DNA of 50,378 nucleotides, from NCBI GenBank assembly GCA_002709225.1, contig PAQH01000131.1:1-50378 (forward strand), read 5' to 3'. Made by a program: the position numbers and the translations under genes. This stretch comes from Planctomycetaceae bacterium. GTDB lineage: Bacteria; Planctomycetota; Planctomycetia; Pirellulales; Pirellulaceae. Positions 23,386-32,944 of this stretch are shown here, piece after piece. The notes beneath the pieces are model-generated. The model searched no databases, was not told the DNA's origin, and saw only the letters and a program-made list of their open reading frames with translations. Each line of letters begins with the position of its first letter. Position 1 is the stretch's first letter.

Positions 23386-24894
23386 ATGCACCATGATGCA
23401 AAACAAACACACGGTCCCGACGCTCTGCTGGAGACGGTCATCTCCGGGTGGAAAGCGGGGCACCCCAGTGGGTGCCGATGCGTAACGCCGAGCCTCTCCC
23501 ACAGTTTGCGTCGGCACGGCCTCCAACTCCATCCTTTCACGGGAGTCCGTCTGCCGCAGCTCATCATATTGATCTGCGCCGCACTGATACCGTGGCGGGT
23601 AGACGCGGGCCCCGCCAAGAATCGGCCGAATATCATCCTGATCATGGCCGACGATATGGGCTACGAGTGCCTGGGCGCCAACGGCTCCACCTTCTACCAC
23701 ACGCCTCATCTTGATCGGCTGGCAGCAGCTGGCATGCGGTTTGAACACTGTTATTCCCAGCCTATCTGCACGCCCTCCCGTAACCAAATCATGACCGGGC
23801 GTTACAACGCGCGGAACTACGTTCGCTTCGGCTACCTGCATCCGCAGGAAATCACCTTTGGAAACGTGCTCAAACAGGTCGGTTATCGAACCTGTGTGGT
23901 CGGCAAGTGGCAGCTCCAAGGGGGGGTTGCTGGTCCCGGCGGTTTCGGCTTTGACGAGTACTGCCTGTGGCAACTGACGAGACGCCCCACCCGCTATCCC
24001 AATCCCGGTCTGGAGGTCAATGGAAAACAGATTGATTATCGCCACGGCGAGTACGGCCCGGACCTCGTGAGCGATTACCTAGTCGACTTCATCCGCAGGA
24101 ATCGATCTCGACCATTTTTCGCCTACTACCCCATGATTCTTCCCCACTGGCCGTTTCAGCCGACACCTGACTCGCCAGACTGGGACCCTGCCGAGACGCG
24201 TGAATGGCCACGCGCCAAGTGGAATCGTCGTCATTTTCGAGACATGGTCAGCTACGCCGACAAACTGGTTGGCAAAATCGATCGAACGCTCAAGGAGACT
24301 GGTATCCGCGACGACACACTTCTCTTGTTCACCTGTGACAACGGCACCTACAGCGGGATTACCTCGCCCTTTCAGGGAAAACAAGTACGTGGTGGTAAGG
24401 GCTCCACAACCAACGCGGGGACCCATGTCCCCCTGCTTGCCAGCTGGCCGAACACCATCGCACCCGGGACGGTTTCCCAGGATTTGATCGACTTTTCTGA
24501 TCTGCTACCGACACTCGCAGCCGCAGCCAACGGCGCAGTTCCTCGTGATCGAACGATCGATGGCCGCAGTTTCCTGCCGCAACTGAAGGGCCTGCCGGGC
24601 AATCCTCGTGAGTGGACGTTTTGTTGGTACCAACGTAACGGCAAACGCGACGGGAACGTCAAGCGTTTTGCCCGCAACCGAGCGTACAAACTTTACCGCG
24701 ACGGACGCATGTTCCACATTCCCGGCGATGAACTCGAAAAACGTCCCCTGACAGACGACCCGATGGATGCCACCCGTACCCAGCTGCGAAATCGGTTGAG
24801 GCGGGTGCTCGACACAATGTACGCCGACGAAGGTAAGTTTCCCTATCGACGCAATCCTAAACAACGGCAACAACAAACACGGAAGTCACCGTAA
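23386..24894 (+). CDS. Sulfatase (formylglycine type), exported
   Basis: About 502 residues. Start uncertain: ATG 23386 is used, an in-frame GTG lies at 23350, and a TTG at 23506 would place the signal peptide (LPQLIILICAALIPWRVDA) right at the N-terminus. The sulfatase domain begins NRPNIILIMADDMGYECLGA with the metal-binding Asp pair, then the sulfatase signature CTPSRNQIMTGRY (Cys128 by this start), the Cys being turned into formylglycine by a maturase elsewhere. Further marks: VVGKWQL (about 183), 'PFFAYYPMILPHWPF' (about 238), 'LLLFTCDNGT' (about 307) and KGSTTNAGTHVPLL (about 330). It should hydrolyse sulfate esters, probably on polysaccharides, in the periplasm. A second sulfatase follows after 57 bases. 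Confidence 0.92.
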   Translation: MHHDAKQTHGPDALLETVISGWKAGHPSGCRCVTPSLSHSLRRHGLQLHPFTGVRLPQLIILICAALIPWRVDAGPAKNRPNIILIMADDMGYECLGANGSTFYHTPHLDRLAAAGMRFEHCYSQPICTPSRNQIMTGRYNARNYVRFGYLHPQEITFGNVLKQVGYRTCVVGKWQLQGGVAGPGGFGFDEYCLWQLTRRPTRYPNPGLEVNGKQIDYRHGEYGPDLVSDYLVDFIRRNRSRPFFAYYPMILPHWPFQPTPDSPDWDPAETREWPRAKWNRRHFRDMVSYADKLVGKIDRTLKETGIRDDTLLLFTCDNGTYSGITSPFQGKQVRGGKGSTTNAGTHVPLLASWPNTIAPGTVSQDLIDFSDLLPTLAAAANGAVPRDRTIDGRSFLPQLKGLPGNPREWTFCWYQRNGKRDGNVKRFARNRAYKLYRDGRMFHIPGDELEKRPLTDDPMDATRTQLRNRLRRVLDTMYADEGKFPYRRNPKQRQQQTRKSP

Positions 24895-24951
24895 AGCCGC
24901 AAGACGCTTCGCGCAGTGTTCGACATACGCGGCACCAAACTGGAGCCTGCA

Positions 24952-26337
24952 ATGTTGCAGCGGATTTTTGGCCTAGCTGTCTGTTGGGGGTTCCTGCTCA
25001 CCACCGCGACCGCGGCAACGACACCCCCCAACTTCCTGTTCGTCATTGCCGACGACTGTACCTTCCGCGACATCGGGTGTTACGGTGGGCAGGCCCATAC
25101 GCCCCGAATTGACCAGTTAGCCAAATCGGGCATGCGGTTCACCCACTGTTTCCAGGCAGCGCCGATGTGCTCCCCGACACGGCACAACATCTACACGGGC
25201 CTCTATCCCGTTCGTAGTGGCGCTTATCCCAACCACACCTTTGTCAAACCGGGCACACAAAGTGTCGTCCAATACCTGCAGCCACTCGGTTACCGTGTCG
25301 CGTTGAGCGGTAAACGCCACATCAATCCGCGCACCATCTTCGACTTCGAATATTCCGGGAAAAAGAACAACCCCGACCTGGAGGCAATTAATCGACTCTT
25401 CCGCCAGTGCGCCAACGCGAAGACACCGTTTTGTTTGTTCGCTTGTTCCAACGAACCGCACGGGCCCTGGAACAAGGGGGACGCTTCACGTTATCCGCCA
25501 GGCGAACTGACGCTACCTCCCCACTTCGTTGATACACCCGCTACCCGCCAAGCGTTGTCACGTTACCTCGCGGAAATCACCTATTTCGATGGTCAGGTCG
25601 GAGCGATTCTTGATCTACTCGACAAACACCAGTTGGCTGATAACACGCTCGTGTTCGTCACCAGTGAACAAGGCTCCGGCTTTCCCTTCGCCAAGTGGAC
25701 CTGTTACGACACCGGCCTCCAAGCCGCTCTAATCGCCCGTTGGCCAGGGACGATTCGTCAGGCCACCGTTAGTCACGCGTTGGTTGAATACGTCGACATC
25801 CTGCCTACCTTCTTGGCAGCAGCGGGGCGCGAGATCCCTGGGGAACTCGAAGGTCGCAGCCTGCTGCCTATCATCAAGGAAGAAGCCCAACACCACAAAC
25901 AGCATGTCTTCGGCATTCACACCACACGTGGAATCAATCACGGATCGGACCACTTCGGCATTCGTTCGGTGCGTGGACGTCGCTACAAATATATCCTCAA
26001 CCTGTCACCCGAAGTTACCTTCACGAATGCGTGCACTCAAACAAACGTGTTTCGATCGTGGCGGGCCGCCGCTTTGACGAGCGCCACCGCCGCGGAAAAA
26101 GTGCGCCGCTACCAGCATCGTCCGGGTGAAGAACTTTTCGACATGCAAAAAGACCCCTACGAATGGCACAATCTCGCGGCGGATCCCCAGTACACCGAGA
26201 TCAAGAGACGTCTCCAGCATGAACTCGCTTCTTGGATGGCTGCACAGGGTGACCTCGGAAAACAAACCGAACTCGATGCCTACAAACACCAACGCCGCGC
26301 ACGGCCTCGTAAGAAGAAGAACACCAGACCGCGGTAA
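24952..26337 (+). CDS. Sulfatase (formylglycine type), exported, heparan N-sulfatase-like
   Basis: 461 residues from ATG 24952, with GGAG seven bases upstream; the open frame from a GTG at 24916 is not needed. Signal peptide about 1-22. PNFLFVIADDCTFRDIGCYG holds the metal Asp pair (34, 35) and MCSPTRHNIYTGLYP the CxPxR signature (Cys73). 'VALSGKRHINPR' (about 122) and 'FCLFACSNEPHGPWNKG' (about 165-181) follow, then LVFVTSEQGSGFPFAKWTCY (about 233). The last pattern, and the 'GCYGGQAHTPRIDQLAKSG' start, resemble N-sulfoglucosamine sulfohydrolase-like (S1_8-type) members from memory. The C-terminus is very basic. It is probably cotranscribed with the first sulfatase and ends at a hairpin. Confidence 0.92.
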   Translation: MLQRIFGLAVCWGFLLTTATAATTPPNFLFVIADDCTFRDIGCYGGQAHTPRIDQLAKSGMRFTHCFQAAPMCSPTRHNIYTGLYPVRSGAYPNHTFVKPGTQSVVQYLQPLGYRVALSGKRHINPRTIFDFEYSGKKNNPDLEAINRLFRQCANAKTPFCLFACSNEPHGPWNKGDASRYPPGELTLPPHFVDTPATRQALSRYLAEITYFDGQVGAILDLLDKHQLADNTLVFVTSEQGSGFPFAKWTCYDTGLQAALIARWPGTIRQATVSHALVEYVDILPTFLAAAGREIPGELEGRSLLPIIKEEAQHHKQHVFGIHTTRGINHGSDHFGIRSVRGRRYKYILNLSPEVTFTNACTQTNVFRSWRAAALTSATAAEKVRRYQHRPGEELFDMQKDPYEWHNLAADPQYTEIKRRLQHELASWMAAQGDLGKQTELDAYKHQRRARPRKKKNTRPR

Positions 26338-26411
26338 TTTTGCGGCACACCACTTTCTGTGAAATGTTGGACGCTACGACAGGGTCCAACACCAAACCAA
26401 TTGTCCCCGTG

Positions 26412-26434
26412 GAGGCCCAGAGGGCCTCATTCTT
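26412..26434 (+). terminator. Terminator hairpin after the sulfatase pair
   Basis: GAGGCCC (26412-26418), loop aga, GGGCCTC (26422-26428), followed by attctt. A perfect 7-bp stem with a weak T-run, 75 bases after the sulfatase stop and before the DUF1501 remnant. Confidence 0.5.
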
Positions 26435-26478
26435 GCAGCGACGTATCGGCAGCTGAATCACCAGCAATCGACGACCCC

Positions 26479-27836
26479 ATGACCGCGGCAACCGTATTAC
26501 CGCGCCGCGTTCGTCCAGCACGCCGAGAATTCCTGCGTGTCGGCAGTTTGGCACTGTTTGCAGGTATGTCCGTCACGCGTCTTCTACCCTGCGCAGCATC
26601 CGTTTCCGACAGCCCGTCTGCGCGCCACGTCGGTGGTTCTCTTCAACCTGCTGGGCGGGCCAAGCCACCAGGACATGTTCGACAGGAACCCTGACGATCC
26701 CCAGGAGATCCGAGGGGAGCGTCAGCCCATCGACACTTCACTGCCGGGCTTGCGGATCCGCGAGCCTCTGCCGAACACCGGCAAATGGATGCATAAAGCC
26801 TGTTTGATGCGGAGCGCGACCCACCATTACAACGCACACAACCCACTCAACATTAGGACCGGTTTCCTGCACGGTGATTCACGCCAACAACGGTCTGCCA
26901 GGAGCGGCCCTCCTGACATCGGCCCAGTCTGTCCATACCTGGGACTAGCCCCGAGTGATAGCCCGGGTGCCTTTTGCCTACCGTGTTACCCTGGCTGGGG
27001 CGAACGCTCTGCGCACCCGGGCATCCGACGGCCCGGCCCCTACGGTGGCTTTTAGGCAGCCAATACGACCCGCTGACAAGCGTCTGTAAACCGACGTTCG
27101 ACCGGGTGCCCGAGCGGAAATATTACGATCCACCTGGCCCTCGGGCGTGCCCATGCTGCCACTCGACGAAGGGCCCGCTGATTTGACGGTCGACCGCATC
27201 CACCAACGACGCGCATTACGCGAGCAAGTCGACGACCGGTTCCGACAAGCGGATTGGGATGACGCGGTCGGGCGAATGGACCAGGTGAAACGTCAGGCCT
27301 ATGACATGATCCGATCCGGTCGCACCCGGGACGCCTTTGACTTGGCGCGGGAATCACCCCAGACCCGCGAACGTGATGGGGGGAACCTGCACGGCTCAAG
27401 CATGCTCGTGAACCGTCGCCTGGTGGAAGCGGGCGTTCCCTTTGTCAGTGCGCACGCCGAGGTTGTTATTCCACACGGTTTTATGGATGACGTGCATGAG
27501 AACAACTGCGGCCTGCTCAAGGGATGCAATTTGCCCGTCCTCGACAAATGCTACCCCGCATTGATCGAGGCTCTCGCCCAACTTGGCCTCCTGGAAACCA
27601 CGCTGGTGGTCGTCATGGGAGAAATGAGACGTTCTCCCAAAGTAAACACGAAGGCGGGGCGCGATGACTGGCCCCAGTGTGGATTCTGTCTCTTGACAGG
27701 TGGAGGCGTGCAGCCCGGAACGGTCTTCGGTGCCACCGACGAACACGCGGCATATCCGGTCCGAGAGGCGGTCTCACCGAGCGAAATCGTGGCCACGATC
27801 TATCATTTGCTTGGCGTCGAACCCACCTCACCGTGA
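26479..27836 (+). pseudogene. DUF1501 gene broken by several frameshifts
   Basis: The DUF1501 sequence is spread over three frames. The Tat signal RPARREFLRVGSLALFAG (from ATG 26479) is in one frame. From about 26610 VVLFNLLGGPSHQDMFD, LPGLRIREPLPNTG and CLPCYPGWGE continue in a second frame to a TAG at 27053. GSQYDPL resumes in another frame, as if one T were lost from a run at about 27050, and from about 27147 a third frame carries LTVDRIHQRRALREQ to the C-terminus. Conserved sites are also altered: GEFGRTP is GEMRRSP and GRDHWP is GRDDWP. Several shifts plus changed key residues argue for true decay rather than sequencing error. A cytochrome/DUF1501 pair on the other strand follows. Confidence 0.85.
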
Positions 27837-27931
27837 ACGACCTGTCGGGCAGGCCCGTCCCAATCCCCCATGGAGGGAGCACGATTCGTCCGATCTTTGT
27901 TTGATCCGCCCGTGTCGCTAATCGCACGGCC

Positions 27932-29389
27932 TCAGGCAATGATTTCTTCAATCGGGTTGCCGTAATCCACGTCGAGGCGTTTTCGGCCTGGCACCTCCAA
28001 CCGGCGGGGGTCCAGGCCGAGTTGTCGCATGACCGTCGCGTGCACATCGGTTACGTAATGTCGGTTATCGACCGCGTGAAAACCGAGTTCGTCGGTAGCT
28101 CCGTGTACGACACCACCTTTGATCCCTCCGCCTGCCATCCAAATGGTAAACCCAAAATTGTGGTGCCCGCGCCCCTGAGCCCCTTGCTCACCGGGTGTAC
28201 GCCCAAACTCCGACGCCCACACGACCAGTGTTTCATCCAGTAAGCCTCGCTGTTTCAAGTCTTTCAGTAACGCCGCGATTGGCTGGTCAACCTTGCCGCA
28301 ATTGGTAGCGTGGTTACTCCGTAGATTGCCGTGTGCATCCCAGACGCCCGCGCCTCCCCCGCCATGATAGATCTGGACAAATCGCACGCCTCGCTCCACC
28401 AATCGTCGGGCTGTTAAACAGAGTCGGCCAAACGACTGCGTCGGTCCGCCAGCTGTGCCATACAATTTGTGTGTCGCAGCCGTTTCGGCGCTTAGGTTTA
28501 CCACTGCGGGAGCCGCCGTCTGCATGCGGAACGCCAGTTCATACGACTTGATCCGCGCCTCCAGGTCCGTGTCCTGAGGATACTGCTCCGCCGCCAGCCG
28601 GTTGAGGCGCTGCAACAGACGTTGTGATTTCGCACGCTCCTGACGGGTGGCGTTACCCGACGGCAGCGCGAAGGGCAAAGGGTTCTTCGGGTCAACCGAC
28701 AACGTCACCCCATCGTGCTGCGGTCCCAGGTAGTCCGCCCCCTCGGTCGCCTTGCCACCACAACAATCGCCAATTTTGCTGCCCATCACAATGAATTGCG
28801 GTAGGCTGTCATTCAACGAACCCAATCCGTAGTGGACCCACGATCCAATGGTTGGAAAGAAGCCGTCAAACCGGTTTCGACCCGTGTGAAACTGCAATTG
28901 CGCATCGTGATTGCTGGCGGTTGTCCACATCGACCGGACGAATGCCATGTCATCAACACACCCGGACAGGTGAGGCCACCAGTCCGAAATCTCAACGCCG
29001 CTTTCGCCGCGTGCTCGATAGTCAATCTGCATCGGCAAAATACGCTCATAGATTTTGCCATTCGCATCATCCTTCACCAACTCGATGCGATTCCTGAGCA
29101 GCGGCGACTCCAAGGGATTGGGCAAAGGTGTTTCCGCAAGGGTCATCCCCGCATAGCGATTCAAGGCGGGTTTGGGGTCAAACGTCTCAACCTGACTGGC
29201 GCCTCCCGCCATGAACAGCCAGATCACACTCTTCGCCGTTGGTGCAAAATGCGGTTTGCCATCGGGCGGCGACCAGCGCTCCGCCGCCGCTCCCGCCTCA
29301 TTCTGCAGCATGGATACCAACGCCAGGCCGCCGAGTCCGGCGCCTGCACTCGTAAAGAACTGGCGTCTAGAAGCGCTCCTGTGCACCAT
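27932..29389 (-). CDS. DUF1501 protein, Tat-exported
   Basis: A 485-residue protein on the minus strand (ATG at 29389). MVHRSASRRQFFTSAGAGLG is a twin-arginine signal. DUF1501 stations follow: SVIWLFMAGGASQVETFDPK (about 54), RSMWTTASNHDAQLQFHTG (about 150), GSWVHYGLGSLNDSLPQFIV (about 180), RRLVERGVRFVQIYHGGGGA (about 335), LVVWASEFGRTPGEQG (about 395) and GRGHHNFGFTIWMAGGG (about 413). It lacks none of the usual conserved blocks. It begins 17 bases after the end of the long PSCyt gene on the same strand and forms an operon with it, as is standard for the two families. A periplasmic role beside the cytochrome partner is inferred. Confidence 0.93.
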   Translation of the reverse strand: MVHRSASRRQFFTSAGAGLGGLALVSMLQNEAGAAAERWSPPDGKPHFAPTAKSVIWLFMAGGASQVETFDPKPALNRYAGMTLAETPLPNPLESPLLRNRIELVKDDANGKIYERILPMQIDYRARGESGVEISDWWPHLSGCVDDMAFVRSMWTTASNHDAQLQFHTGRNRFDGFFPTIGSWVHYGLGSLNDSLPQFIVMGSKIGDCCGGKATEGADYLGPQHDGVTLSVDPKNPLPFALPSGNATRQERAKSQRLLQRLNRLAAEQYPQDTDLEARIKSYELAFRMQTAAPAVVNLSAETAATHKLYGTAGGPTQSFGRLCLTARRLVERGVRFVQIYHGGGGAGVWDAHGNLRSNHATNCGKVDQPIAALLKDLKQRGLLDETLVVWASEFGRTPGEQGAQGRGHHNFGFTIWMAGGGIKGGVVHGATDELGFHAVDNRHYVTDVHATVMRQLGLDPRRLEVPGRKRLDVDYGNPIEEIIA

Positions 29390-29406
29390 GGTGGCTACCT
29401 GTTGAG

Positions 29407-32400
29407 CTAACGGACAGACAAAAAGTCATTATGATTCAACAATACCAATGCCAACTGTTGACGACCACGCCTATGGTCAACAAACTCTTCCAGGAACTCG
29501 ACGCATTCCCGCAACTCCCGAGACGTCGGTCGGCGGCTGAGGATGGTCTCGAATAACTCTGCAACTACATCCGTCGCAATGATCGCCTCCACCTGATTCG
29601 CCAACCGAGTCGCCTGTTCGCTCGCGAGGCGACTATTGTACATCGCCAGAGCTTGTTGCGGCGCCACGGTTGGCACCCGGCGATAACACTCGTTCACCTT
29701 GGCACCGTCGAACAAGCTCAGGAACACCATCTGCCGTTCCTTGTCCTGCCGAAAGAAGATACTCCGGCGGGGGACGGTTTGGCCGAGCGTGTGCACGATG
29801 GGTGGCCCGCCAACGGTATTATCGAGACTCCCCCCCACCCGCAACAAGCTGTCACGTACCACCTCGGCATCCATCCGCTTCACATGCGCCCTCCAGAACA
29901 GTTGATTGTCCGGATCTCTCGCGCGATTTGCCCCCGCGCCGGCCGATGCCGCACTTGCCAGGCGGTAGACGCCACTGGTCACGATTCGGCGATGCAGCCT
30001 TTTCATACTCCAATCGCGTCGAAACTCCACAGCCAGCCAATCCAATAACCCCTGATGCAGCGGCGCCGGCGAACGCAGTCCGAAATCGAACATCCGTTCG
30101 ACCAGAGGTTCACCGATGTGCCGCAGCCAGATCTGGTTGACGGCAACTCGAGCAGCCAACGGATTGGAATCAGCGGTAATCCACCGCGCCAAGGCCAGCC
30201 GACGTCCCGTACTGATACTGGGATAAAGCGCACCGAGCGGCTGATATTCCCGCGAGTCGGAACTAGACCGTTTGCGCGTCTCGGCCACCGCCTTGGTCGC
30301 CGCCGCCAGTGTCTTCTCCGCCTGGGCCAATTTCGCACCCGCTTCCCCCGCGCCCTGTTTTTGCGAACGTCGCAACTGCGCGACCTGCTGGCGGGCCCGA
30401 CCCTCTTGTTCGAGATGCCTGGCCAGTAACGCTCCGATTTCCGCTCGATGGGCGGCCTTGGCTCGATCCTCCTGGTCACCCGCCTCCAGCCCATATTTGG
30501 TTCGTTCAGCCTGCTGGCGCTGCAGCAACGCCGTCAGTTCGGCGCCCGCCCTTGTTGCGCTCAGGTGCGCAACCACGCTGACCGCCTCCGCATTGGCAAC
30601 TTCCCGCCGCAACCCGTCCTCCGTTGCAACAGTCGGCACGTCCCCGCTGGCGGACGGTTGCCGCACGATGGCATCTTCCGGCAGCGTTGTCACACGAACA
30701 TTGTCAAATGACCCCGTCGCCGAAAAAGTCCACAGTGAGATTCGTCCGGCAGCGCGATTCGGCGGCAGCAGATAGGCCACGACCAATTGATCATCGACCA
30801 GCACATTGACCAGCCGATCTCGGACCCGCACCTCCAGCCGATAGTCACGCCCCAATTCTACCGGCAAGGCGGTCATCCCCTGCTGCGGATAACTCCAAAC
30901 GCCACCACCATTCTGCAGCGTAACCTGGACTTTCGAACCACCCGGATAAGCCGACAAGTACACCGCATGCATCGCCTTATCATGCACATCGAATCCCATA
31001 CCGATCGATCGGTACACCGCACCTCCGTTGACGCGCATCGTTACCTGCGCTCGGAAGTCACGCGGATGGGAACTCCGGGACACAACCCGCCGTTGCTCCG
31101 ACGCTCCGTCCGTCTGACACAACCGTCCCTGCACAATGTTCCAGTCGCCCTGTTCAACCCGCCAGCGGTCGGTGGCGAGTTCCGCAAACGCATCCTCCAG
31201 GACCAGAGTTCCCCCCTTCAACTCTCGTTTCGGTCTCTTGTTCGCTGGCGTTTTGAGAAAGCGTGCCAGTCTTTTTCGTAGCGCCGCCACCCGCCGCTCA
31301 GCGGACTCCACCCCCTCCGTGGCTTGGCGCCGTTTTGCCTGCGCTTCATGGCGGGCGGCATCCTGCGCGTCGCTCCGCAAGGCAGGATAGTAAGCGACGA
31401 CCGGTAACGACACCGGCTCAATGCGTAACGGCTCGCCAAACAGGGAAGGAACTCCTGGCTGGAGCGTCTGGGTATCATCAGGCCGACGTTCGTCACCCTG
31501 TTGAAAAAGATAGGTCGGTCGCTGGGCGTAGGCATCGTAAACGCGAACCAGCGGCGGGGTGCCGACTGAATAGGCCTCGTCCCGCACTTCGTGCGCCTCA
31601 AAAATGGCTCGCAGCCGATAGTATTCCGTCTGGGTCACGGGATCGTATTTATGGTCGTGGCAGCGCGCACAATTCACGGTTAAGCCTAGAAAAGCTTTCG
31701 AGGCGTGTTCAACGATGTTGTCCAGCCACAGATTGCGATTGAATTTGTACCAGTTCCGCGCGAGGAACCCGGTCGCGCGCAATGCCTTCGGATCGGACGG
31801 TGCGATCTCGTCACCCGCGAGCATCTCGACCACCATGCGGTCATAACCCACATCTTCATTCAAGGACTCAATAATCCAATCGCGCCACCGCCAGATGTGA
31901 GCGCGGCCGTCACGGATATCGTTATTCGGCCCCATGAGATAGCCCGAGTGATCGCTATAGCGCCAGACATCCATCCAATGCCGTGCCCAACGCAGCCCGT
32001 AATCCGGGCTCGCCAGCAACCCATCCACCGCCCGCTCAAACGCCGTCGGCGAGTCGTCCGCCAAGAATGCCCGCAATTGGGCGCGGGTCGGTGGAAGACC
32101 CACCAAATCGAGAAAGACACGTCTTAACAAAATCCCCCGATCCGCCGCCGGCACCACGCCAATCTCCCGTTGACGTTGCTGCTGCAGGACGAAACGGTCG
32201 AGTGGATGTCGTACCCATTGAGCATGTCCCGGCGGAAAAGAGGCCGTCGCGGGAGCTAGGAAAGCCCAGTGCGCCCGCGGGTCTGCCGGGATCGGTTCGT
32301 TCCCGGGAGTCGCAGCCCCCTCTCGTATCCACGCCGCCAGAATCTCAATCTGTTCGGCACTGAGTGGATCTCCCTCGGGCGGCATGCGTTCCTTTGGGTC

Positions 32401-32652
32401 GGTCGCGGAAACCTTCTCGATCAACAAGCTGTCGACGGGCCGGCCTCGCTCCAGCACGTTACCACTGTCACCGCCGCGGAAGATCAACTGCGCGGCGTCG
32501 AGCCGCAGGCCACCACGCTGCGCCAGCGCACCATGACACGAAACGCAGCGCTCGGCCAGTATCGGCTTGACCTGCTCCAGATAATCTACGCCTTCCGCCG
32601 CATCAATGCCGGACGCAGACACTGCTATTATGATCAGGACCCATCTTCTCAT
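29407..32652 (-). CDS. PSCyt1/DUF1549/DUF1553 protein with inserted LamG-like domain
   Basis: A 1081-residue protein on the minus strand (ATG at 32652) with a Sec signal (about 1-20). PSCyt1: VKPILAERCVSCHGALAQRG with heme motif CVSCH near residue 36 and PKERMPPEGDPLS near 110. DUF1549 spans about 135-375 with a second CxxCH in NCARCHDHKYDPV. A beta-rich domain resembling LamG/DUF1080 (about 480-670: LVLEDAFAELATDRWRVEQG to SLWTFSATGSFDNV) is inserted before DUF1553. Next comes a charged Ala/Gln/Arg-rich, probably coiled-coil stretch (about 720-800), and DUF1553 (about 820-1070: RRLALARWITADSNPLAARV). The insertion may bind a carbohydrate; this form is about 300 residues longer than its relative at 5610. 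It leads a two-gene operon with DUF1501. Confidence 0.93.
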   Translation of the reverse strand: MRRWVLIIIAVSASGIDAAEGVDYLEQVKPILAERCVSCHGALAQRGGLRLDAAQLIFRGGDSGNVLERGRPVDSLLIEKVSATDPKERMPPEGDPLSAEQIEILAAWIREGAATPGNEPIPADPRAHWAFLAPATASFPPGHAQWVRHPLDRFVLQQQRQREIGVVPAADRGILLRRVFLDLVGLPPTRAQLRAFLADDSPTAFERAVDGLLASPDYGLRWARHWMDVWRYSDHSGYLMGPNNDIRDGRAHIWRWRDWIIESLNEDVGYDRMVVEMLAGDEIAPSDPKALRATGFLARNWYKFNRNLWLDNIVEHASKAFLGLTVNCARCHDHKYDPVTQTEYYRLRAIFEAHEVRDEAYSVGTPPLVRVYDAYAQRPTYLFQQGDERRPDDTQTLQPGVPSLFGEPLRIEPVSLPVVAYYPALRSDAQDAARHEAQAKRRQATEGVESAERRVAALRKRLARFLKTPANKRPKRELKGGTLVLEDAFAELATDRWRVEQGDWNIVQGRLCQTDGASEQRRVVSRSSHPRDFRAQVTMRVNGGAVYRSIGMGFDVHDKAMHAVYLSAYPGGSKVQVTLQNGGGVWSYPQQGMTALPVELGRDYRLEVRVRDRLVNVLVDDQLVVAYLLPPNRAAGRISLWTFSATGSFDNVRVTTLPEDAIVRQPSASGDVPTVATEDGLRREVANAEAVSVVAHLSATRAGAELTALLQRQQAERTKYGLEAGDQEDRAKAAHRAEIGALLARHLEQEGRARQQVAQLRRSQKQGAGEAGAKLAQAEKTLAAATKAVAETRKRSSSDSREYQPLGALYPSISTGRRLALARWITADSNPLAARVAVNQIWLRHIGEPLVERMFDFGLRSPAPLHQGLLDWLAVEFRRDWSMKRLHRRIVTSGVYRLASAASAGAGANRARDPDNQLFWRAHVKRMDAEVVRDSLLRVGGSLDNTVGGPPIVHTLGQTVPRRSIFFRQDKERQMVFLSLFDGAKVNECYRRVPTVAPQQALAMYNSRLASEQATRLANQVEAIIATDVVAELFETILSRRPTSRELRECVEFLEEFVDHRRGRQQLALVLLNHNDFLSVR

Positions 32653-32944
32653 CGGTTCACGCCCTGTCGCTGGCGGTCAAATTTGGCGGGTGGACTCCAA
32701 GAGACGGTTTTAGCGCGGGCATCCCGACTGCAACCTCAACATTCTAACCTAACTTACCTACCGGGCCGATGCTGCCGCAATGCGGTGATCACTGCCAAGG
32801 TCGAAGTTAAGGTGTTTGGGTTTTTCAGTGTTGCGTGATCAGCAACACGGTCCGACGTGTACTTTTTCCGTTACAATGCGTCTTTCGTTATGTTGGCGGC
32901 CAGTGAACCGCTATTTCACCACTCCATCCTCAGCAAGGCCCCCC
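32653..32944. promoter_or_regulatory. Divergent intergenic region with TACAAT element
   Basis: Between the minus-strand cytochrome gene and the plus-strand membrane protein. TACAAT at 32872-32877, after a T-run, is a good -10 candidate for the plus-strand gene and would lie 67 bases before the GTG at 32945. It overlaps the in-frame ATG at 32876, which argues against that ATG as start. No gene is seen here. Confidence 0.35.

Noticed and set aside
22909..24045. 378-codon minus-strand frame
   Set aside because: Overlaps the dioxygenase and sulfatase genes, both with intact active sites on the plus strand.
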